Positions 56,701 to 64,000 of a stretch of DNA of 64,000 nt are shown here, piece by piece. Source of the DNA: Leucaena leucocephala (lineage: Eukaryota; Streptophyta; Magnoliopsida; Fabales; Fabaceae); contig CM073522.1 in assembly GCA_037074615.1 (NCBI GenBank), forward strand, positions 30,874,962 through 30,938,961, written 5' to 3'. The position numbers and the translations under genes were made by a program. Below the pieces are notes generated by a model. The model saw nothing but the letters and a program-made list of their open reading frames with translations. It did no database searches and was not told the DNA's origin. The stretch's first letter is position 1; every line of letters begins with the position of its first letter.

Positions 56701-58939
56701 ATAGCACAGGGACACTATGCTAGTTAAGTCTCTAATAATTTTGAAATAGCCATAACTGCATATTACAAGTTCGATCATCCTAATTGGTAATAGTGATACA
56801 AAAAATTGATTTGGAACTCTTTAAAGCAAAATCTCAATGCAGAAACCATAGTTACCAATCATGAATACTAGAAAATGCACAGGAGCAAAGTAGCACAATC
56901 TTGTTGGAAGGTGGCAAAACAATCCATCATGCCATAATATAGGTAAGGCATTGAAGTAAAGAACGAGGCTTGAAAATATTTACCAAGAAAAAAAGGAGGC
57001 TTGAAAATAAACTTATCTTACAAAAGAAAACAAATAACCAGTATTGCTGCTAGCATGTAGTCCTAAACCGGCTTACCCTTTCATAGGTTTCATCTAGAAT
57101 TATTGCACCAGTAACGGGAACTCGAACCTTGTAAGAAGTGAAGTCCTTGAATATATCATCTATATGAGCCACATAGGGCTTCAAAACATCACAACTATTA
57201 AACACTATTATCTGTTAAGGAAACCAGGGTAGAATTATCAGATATTTGAATGTAAAGGAAAAGTATAAAACCATACTGTCTTGATGACTGGTAATTTTTA
57301 TCAAATGCTCAGACAACTGTGCCTCAGTATCCTGTCAATATAACAAATATTATATAGAAAATTTTTCTTTCTATCTCCAGCAGATGTTTGTGTTCACATG
57401 CAAGCAGGTCAGTATGGCAGAACAAAAGCTCAATCCTCATCATTAGAAAAATCAACATGTTCATTGCATTCTAGTGAAAAAATTGCATTAATAAATGGAG
57501 GGTTATCTACATCATGTTATGACCTAAAAATCAAATGCCCAAAAACATAATTTAAATTTAAGCTAACAAGAAGTTTCAACTCTTGATGCTTAAAGAAAAA
57601 GTTGAATTGCAAACAACCTGGTTTGACAACAACCCTTTGAAAATGTATCATTGTAGTTTCAAATTTTGGGCTTTTGGCAATTAACCCACTTGAACTCTAA
57701 CACATGAAACACCTCCTTCATCTAAAATTAATTATTAGCATCAACAAGAATCACTATACCATAAATAATGAATTTTTCTTTTTGACAAAAAAGAAAGAAA
57801 ACGATTACTCAAAAGCAAAGTTGTTAGATTAAATTCTACCCAACTCCTAGAAAAATTAATCCAAATTTTTTTAACTCTTCTTTGTAAAAGGAAGCAATTA
57901 TCAACGTATTGCAGGTTCAATCAAGTTAAGTGCCAAATTGAAACCAAAAGGATCATTTGCCAAAATGGGTGTGCACAGGCCAGAAACTAGACAGAAAGAG
58001 AAATTTATAAATTTAATGTAGAGTTATCAAATAGTAATAAGAATGACAGAAAGGGCAAAAAACCCAAAGAGAAATTATACAGGATACATAAAGAAGTGAA
58101 CTCCTTGAGGTTGAATGACTTCAGAGATGGATTATTTTCAACAGAATTATCTTCATAAAACCAATGCGCGTACTCCACAAGAAACAAGATCCTTTCAAAT
58201 GATTGAAGATCTTCCTTTGGCACATTTAACACAAATCGACTGCAACAAATAAAGCGTACAACAGGCATTTAAAGAACAGTTAAAAAAAATAACTGATATG
58301 GAAGGAAAAATTTCACCCACAAATCAGGGAAAGGAGGATAATGCAACTGAATACAAATGATACGGAATTATAACTGCTATGCACATAATGAATGTTCCAC
58401 GGCAAGCATTGAGAAATTTGACAAGGGGGACAACAGTAATTTGTGGGTGTTCAATAACGGAGATGGAAGGTGACCACCATTTCACCAATCTACAGGAAAA
58501 GAAAGCATATCAAGTAACAGAAGGTGGATAGGAAAGCCACTGGGAGTAGGCTAGAGTTGAGAGCTTTGATTAGTTTGTATGAGGCCGTAAATTAAAAAAA
58601 CCCATGCATCCTATGCACATGTATACTAAATTCGACTTAAATCCTCAGTATTTTGCGCACAAGGCTATCAATCAAGGGCATACATGAAGATCAATCAGAT
58701 GGGATCAAATAGTAGAATAAGCATAAAACTGACGTAAAGGAAAAAAATTGGTGAAAACCCAAGAAAAGCTCACAAGGTTCAATAACATTTTGCGCGCATC
58801 TTCCACAAAACGAAAAGGAGAATTTAAAAAAAGAAAAAAAGGAAATTACAATGACAGACCTGCAGAGATCGTCGAGAAGTTCCTGAGGTGGAAGACCGTT
58901 CTTGGGTGGAGCACTCGAAGTGCGGGAAAGATTTGACAT
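53789..58939 (-). CDS. DCP2: mRNA decapping enzyme subunit 2 (Nudix hydrolase)
   Basis: Eight exons in consistent phase: 58939-58860, 58239-58088, 57204-57077, 55716-55621, 55267-55115, 54692-54589, 54498-54431, 53973-53789; 321 residues. It begins MSNLSRTSSAPP. The N-terminal Box A regulatory domain (about 20-95, RFVLNVPKEDLQSFERILF and EYAHWFYEDN) binds DCP1. The Nudix domain follows, with a complete 23-residue Nudix box at 137-159: Gly137, Glu143, Arg151-Glu152, Glu155-Glu156, Gly158, the metal-binding catalytic set. Next is the Box B-type region (SWHRLDELQP) and a Ser-rich tail. The enzyme removes the m7G cap (releasing m7GDP) in cytoplasmic P-bodies with DCP1 and VARICOSE, committing mRNAs to XRN4 decay. 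Arabidopsis DCP2 is, as I recall, about 370 residues, so this tail seems somewhat shorter. Intron 4 has a GATA/GGA repeat just inside its donor site. Confidence 0.93.
55568..55606 (+). repeat. (GATA)n(GGA)n microsatellite beside a DCP2 splice donor
   Basis: About five GATA units followed by five GGA units. On the coding (minus) strand it becomes a TCC/TATC tract starting roughly 15 bases after the donor of exon 4 (GTAACC at 55620-55615). Confidence 0.9.
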
Positions 58940-60344
58940 GGCTTGCGAGCGTCGAATTCGAGTCCTAAAACAAAAATTGAAAGGGGAAAAAGAACGCCAA
59001 AAAGAGTAAGTTTATGATCTTTCTAAATCTTTCTTTCGTTCTTCTCGTGAACAAAAAATGGAGCCTACAAGCAGAGCAGAAGAAATTAAAAGGGCATGCT
59101 CGAAGGTTGAAATCACTGACGAGCGTATCGGCGGCTTCAGTATGGTGCCCGGAATGTTCGTAAAGGATCGTTTTTGGTTATTGTCAGTCATAGTCAGTCG
59201 CATTAGATTAGATGAAAAAGCACAAAATTAAAAATTAAAAATTAAAAACTACAAAAATTAAGAATAGAACAGATAATTAGATTCAGAATATGAATTTAAC
59301 TACAATTAATTCTTAACATTTTTTATAAAATTAATTAAAGGACCATACTTACATTAAGTTTATTTTATCTATTAGTTCTCCAATCATATATGGCCATGTG
59401 TACTTTTTTATGTGAATTTAAATTAAATGAAGATATTAAAAAAATAATACATAGGGCAAAATAATATTAAAAATTTGATAAAATAGATGCAAGAAATATG
59501 ATATAATTTTTCTCTTTAATTAAAATAACTCAATTCTGAGATTTTTATTTCAAACTATTTATATATATATATTTGTAAATAATTTTTCAGAAAAGTTTTT
59601 CAAAAATCTAACTACATTTAATTGATATTTTGGAACCTAATTATCATTCTTCCGAAAATTTATTACTAGAAGAGAAAAATGTTTTTATAATTGGGAGAGA
59701 AACAATTTCAATAAAGACATTATCTCGGAAAATTAGCTAAAAAAAATCTTTTAAAGTTAAATGATGAAACGTGAAATAATGATGTTACCTAAAAATATTT
59801 GAAATAATGAACTTAACAAAAGCAATTTAAATAACTTGAATAATTTGGTAAAAAAAATATAACTTGAATAATTGAAAGCAAATAACATGACTCTGATCTT
59901 GTTTCACGTAGAGTGGAAAACAGGGACGAATCTAGAATGGTTGGGTTTGTAAAGTGTAATTAACAGCCAATTTCTGTTTCTTGTTTTCATTTTTTTACCT
60001 AATCACCCATAACTCACAACATCAAGCCACCCTTTTTGAATTGAAATTTAGATTTAGCGCATGTACTTTAAAACTTGATTTGTATTATTTTTTTTGAACT
60101 TTAGAACGTTTTAATTTATACTTTTAGAGCTTAGATATGTGAAATTTTTTTTACATAGATCAAAATATTTATCGCTAATAATAATGACTAATCATCTCAT
60201 CACGAGACCTCTACTTAAATGTAAAGTGATAACTATGAGATATTTTCTATGCCTAAATGTGGGATTTAAAATCCTACCACTTAGTTAAAAAAACCAAGTG
60301 AAATAACCATTAGATCATACTAGCATGATTCCATAATGTGAAAC
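58940..60344. other. Upstream region of DCP2 and AT-rich spacer
   Basis: The first 300 bp, to about 59220, are less AT-rich and probably contain the DCP2 leader and core promoter. The remainder is AT-rich with no recognised gene or repeat family. Confidence 0.45.
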
Positions 60345-60660
60345 TTAATTTTTTTTTAAAAGAACAAGGGTTTGAAGGCCCATACTTGAGCCCAATCCAT
60401 AAGAGCGGGCTTCAAAAACGATTAAATTTGGAAGAATAGGCCTTTTGGGCCCAAGCCCACATAGTCCAGGCCCTCCTTTTTCCCACCTCCAATCGCTTCC
60501 CATCATTTTTTTTTTAGTAATTCCCCCTCCCTTTTTTCTGCGTATCTCTATCTCATGGAGGAGACTCCATGAAAGGTTTCGAGGATCTCTCTTAATTCTT
60601 AAACACGTCCCATTAGAGTTTTTCTTCCTCTTCCAAGGAACAAACATAAATGATAGATAA
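60345..60660. promoter_or_regulatory. GCCCA-rich patch
   Basis: AAGGCCCATA, GAGCCCAATC, GCGGGCTTC, TTTGGGCCCAAGCCCAC and AGGCCC occur within about 110 bp (60376-60475), a promoter-like TCP-site cluster. It is followed by a CT-rich stretch and small open frames on both strands (100 and 71 codons) that resemble no family. It lies downstream of the CASP-like gene and 1.4 kb upstream of DCP2. Confidence 0.35.
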
Positions 60661-61144
60661 CACCCCCCCCCCTTCCAGATACAAAAGGCAATTTACAGCT
60701 CTGTCAAAACAAACCACATGACAGTCCTTTTAAGAAAATATAAAAATGACGACTTAGTACACAAGGCTTCTACCACGTGGTAACCTAACTAAAAAATTCA
60801 AATGCTTATAGTTTGCCTCAGATAAGGACGAGATGACGATAAGCTAGCTTGGAGCACCCTTTGGAAGCAACTCTTGGAATGTCTTATTTACATCATTCGC
60901 ATATTAACTACGCAAAATATGATGGCCCGGCATCTCTTCTCAGACTAGTTTGATGGAGCCATGCACACAGGCGCTGCACTCACTCAGAAGAATCTCCACA
61001 TCTAAGGTTTTCAAGCTCAAATTGTATTGAATCGAATAGAGGCTATAGGTCAAGGGATTAAAGAGGACCAGGAATGTCAATTATACATATGGCCAATCAT
61101 CACACATAGTTCATACCCTAAATACATGAAAAAAAAACTACCTG

Positions 61145-64000
61145 CTACTTGGCAGCTAGTATCCAGAAATTCAAAAGAAAGGACGGGGAAGCAGCAAACC
61201 AACTCATAAATGCCATGGCTGTTGCTATCTCAAACCTGCTGCAGTGATTCTGTGCACAATCATTCAGATCATTACCAATAAGGACTGTAATACCAGCAGA
61301 AGCACATGAAGCAGCAAAAGTGAGTGTTGAAGTAATCTGCAAGGAAAAAAAATCAAAAAGGAAAATTTCTCAGGTTCAGCATAAAGGTATGCGTAATTTA
61401 ATAGAATCATCACCAGATACCTAATTCTCTCAATTTCTCTCCATTTAGAATTGTTAAGGCTACATATTCTCTTCATTTTTATTCCATCATATTCACCTCT
61501 GTTTCCCAAACAAGGTGATGCAGATTTCACAGTAAATTTTCATTTTTCCAAAATCCTTCAGTTTACCATCACTTAGAAAGTGTAAATGAATTCTGTTTGG
61601 TTATGAAAAACAACATATATGAGTTCTTCCACATTTATTTCATGGCTTCTAGAGTCTACCAACACAAACCCTTCAACAATCTAACAGAAAATAAGGGTCT
61701 CCAAATTAACTTCCGCTTTACACAGATTACAGATATAACTAACTTTAAGCTACTTCTGCTTGCTTGCATTTAGACAAGGCATATTTGCATACAAGTAATC
61801 TTGAGGAGCCAAAATCAAAGCGCAGAAGCAGCCTGATATCAAGAACAAGTCATTGCCATTTTTTATTATTTTTAGAAGGAAGTGTGTTTTGGGTAAATAC
61901 TGATTAGTTAGGTTGCTAGTTGGACTAGTAGTATCAGGTGTAGTTATTTGGTTGTTAGCACCAAAATAGAGGCTATGACCAGCTAACCTAGTATCACATA
62001 AAATAAAAGGGTTAATGGGGAACCTGTAATTATCTTAGAACTGAATCATGAGTAATGAGTTAATGATAACTCAGGAGTTATCATGCGCAATCCATTCTGT
62101 GCATTCTTTCTCTGTCGTGTATGAACTTGGTAGCAAAGAATTGATCTTTAGAGGGAATGAAAAAAGAGAATTGGATGAAGAACTATATCAAATTCAGACT
62201 TATGTTATAAAACTCCAAAATTTGATGACAAGAATGGGTAAAATATGTTAGCAAAGATCTTGGCAAAGGTTTTGCAAACAGGAGTGAGCATCAATGGTGA
62301 AGTTACAGGTTCGTCCATGGATACACCAAGAGGAAAGAATCTCATGGGCAATCCGCAACAGGGTCATGGATTCTCAACAAAATTAACAAGCATTGACTCT
62401 CCTAATATGATGGCAGTGATTTAAAAGGGCGAGTGTGTTGCTGCAAATAATTTATTGATGTGGATGGTACACCAAATGATCAGAGGGTCACATGTATTAG
62501 TATGCGTTCAAAAGGGAAAGTCAAAACAAGGCAAGAAAGAACTTGATGTTAGATTGACATTGATTGCCTGGGAATTGTTAACAGGAGGGAACAGCGACTG
62601 ATTTATCAATAATTGACTTCTCAATTAAAGTTGGCAGAGAGGATGTTCAGATCGGTCGAGGTGTCTAGGTTGTTCAGATCCTGCAGTAAAATTCACTTCA
62701 GAGAGGATGGTGGTTAGTGTATTGGTAGATTGTTGTTTTTGCAGGTACATGTTCTTGTGGTTTACTGCTTATTTTTTATGTTTTGCTTTCATATAGCTTG
62801 TATCTTGGGCTTGAGTCTTTTTTTGTCTGGTTTGGCCTTATGGCTATTGGTCTTTGTAATCTTTTTTTTTTTTTTTTGTGATCAATAAAATTGACTTGTT
62901 TTTGGCCAAAAAAATTAAAGTTGGCAGAGAAGCCTGCCATAAGTTCCTCCTTGGTAGGACTCGTCAGGGAAAAAGAAGTGAAGCACCAGTGAGGATGTTC
63001 AACCCAAAAGTCCAGTTAATTGCCATGAACTAGACCAGACTACAAAAACACACTATTAGAGCCATCTTTTTAATGCTGGCCTTTAGCAACCTAAGGCCCT
63101 ATATTTTTCATAAATTATTACCCACCGAAATATTTCCATACAATTGATAAAACCTCAGCAATAATAACTAAAGAATCCTCAACTAACGCTAGTTTGAATA
63201 CAATACAAGAAAAACCAGTAAAACAGTTGACAAGATGGGAGAGGGACAAAAGTAAAGAAAAAGGGGTTAAGCTATAATGTTGGATTAAATGGCATTAGGT
63301 GCAGTTCATTATTTGGAAGTAACTAATAGAGGTTACAACTAGTTTAGCCTTGAGTGCAAAGAAGGTTAAATGGAAATCATGTAAATGCCTTAGAAGCAAA
63401 AATTGATGAGTCTATTCTGCTAACTCAGAGGAGTTATCTTGTTCAATTCATTCTGTCCATTCTTTCTCCGCCACAGTCTCCCAGGTTTTCTTCAACCAAA
63501 CTAACAAGCGGAGAAAGTGTGAGTATTAATACATTATCTCTTTGCTGTGTGTTACGGAAGTGACATCTTACATGGATAACAAATTAACCAGAGATGGGAG
63601 CAATGCTCAAGAATAGTGAGAAACAAAAGATACGAATTCTACAAGAACTTTAAGTGCACAAGTTAACTAAGTTTAGCAGCATATTTTCTTACTCCGTCAC
63701 CAATAGAGAATAAGCTGACAATTCTGGAATTTCGGAAGCTACGGTGCACTAAAATGGCATATATATCAGCAATTGCTAGACTGAGGCTCCACGATATTTG
63801 CAGGCTGACAGCAGCAACCAGGTAGCTGGTATGGCAAATATCACAAAAGCTGTTATGCTAAGCAGAAAAAAATAAAGTCTTATAAGATAAAGACTATTAA
63901 AAATCCCCAGGATCACCTCCTTTTCTGGCCAAAATTCACCTTTGATAACAGTACAACTAATAGGACAACTTATCCCCTGGCCCCTCCCCTGAAGCCTTTT
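61145..64000 (-). CDS. CASPL5B: CASP-like membrane protein, CASPL5B type (3' two exons; 5' end outside window)
   Basis: Two exons are visible: 63857-63693 (55 codons) and 61336-61145 (63 codons plus TAG). They give SYLVAAVSLQISWSLSLAIAD, then YAILVHRSFRNSRIVSLFSI, then GDG joined to ITSTLTFAASCASAGITVLI and NDLNDCAQNHCSRFEIATAM, ending AASPSFLLNFWILAAK. This covers transmembrane helices 2-4 and the extracellular loop with its Cys pair (CAQNHC). Family members are about 155 residues with four helices (MARVEL-related), so one exon of about 37 codons must lie to the right of 64000. CASPs scaffold membrane domains at the Casparian strip; most CASP-like subgroups, including 5B, have no firm function. 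The 2.36-kb intron between the exons is full of retroelement sequence. Confidence 0.88.
61860..62600 (+). mobile_element. Degraded retroelement-like segment in the CASP-like intron
   Basis: This part of the intron is less AT-rich and carries a broken plus-strand frame (62048-62251 and following stretches) rich in Lys/Glu and Gln. The front (61890-62100) looks like an LTR or leader ('ggttgctagttggactagta', 'ataaaagggttaatgggg', then ATGAGTAATGAG). A partly similar stretch recurs at 63400-63560 ('gagttatcttgttcaattca', 'ttctgtccattctttctc'). A decayed LTR retrotransposon is the best guess. No protein domain was identified. Confidence 0.3.
62641..62912 (+). mobile_element. 5'-truncated LINE insertion with 18-bp target duplication
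   Basis: A 272-bp insert is bordered by a perfect direct repeat AATTAAAGTTGGCAGAGA (62623-62640 and 62913-62930). Its right end reads TTTGTAATC, a T16 run, GTGATCAATAAAATTGACTTG, GGCC and a short A-run. That is a typical plant L1-type 3' untranslated region with a polyadenylation signal. Only the 3' end was copied, as is usual for LINE insertions. Confidence 0.8.

Overview
The window is eudicot nuclear DNA. It is strongly AT-rich, its genes have several GT-AG introns with AT-rich intron sequence, and its proteins are all plant families. No organellar, viral or bacterial segment was recognised. The species cannot be fixed from sequence alone.

Layout: the left edge carries the first 74 codons of a patatin-like phospholipase (minus strand, running off the window). 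About 12.5 kb of repeat-rich intergenic DNA follows. At 13.7-17.9 kb there is an eight-exon tryptophan/tyrosine-permease-family transporter with a plastid-type N-terminus. It converges on an intronless, GC-rich caffeoylshikimate-esterase/monoacylglycerol-lipase-like hydrolase (18.5-19.5 kb, minus). At 22.9-24.9 kb there are two related minus-strand loci for a very small secreted peptide. One is intact (51 residues) and one is frameshifted; I do not recognise the family. A PIP2 aquaporin with four exons lies at 32.3-35.2 kb (minus). About 18 kb without a convincing gene follows, holding transposable elements and a few GC-richer patches with G-box and W-box motifs. The right end has the mRNA decapping enzyme DCP2 (eight exons, 53.8-58.9 kb, minus) and the last two exons of a CASP-like membrane protein (61.1-63.9 kb, minus), whose first exon lies beyond the window.

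Much of the remaining sequence is small mobile DNA. There are nine copies of a Tourist/PIF-Harbinger-like MITE family with matching 3-bp target duplications, and two copies of a short MITE sitting in introns of the permease and the aquaporin. There is also a CACTA-type non-autonomous element, a 5'-truncated LINE with an 18-bp target duplication, and a tRNA-derived SINE. The SINE occurs both alone and joined head-to-tail to a second A-tailed retroelement unit. The protein genes are functionally unrelated neighbours (lipid metabolism, amino-acid transport, water transport, mRNA turnover, membrane scaffolding); nothing suggests a cluster or shared pathway. Exon borders were placed by hand from GT-AG signals, phase and family alignment from memory, so they are good but not transcript-verified.
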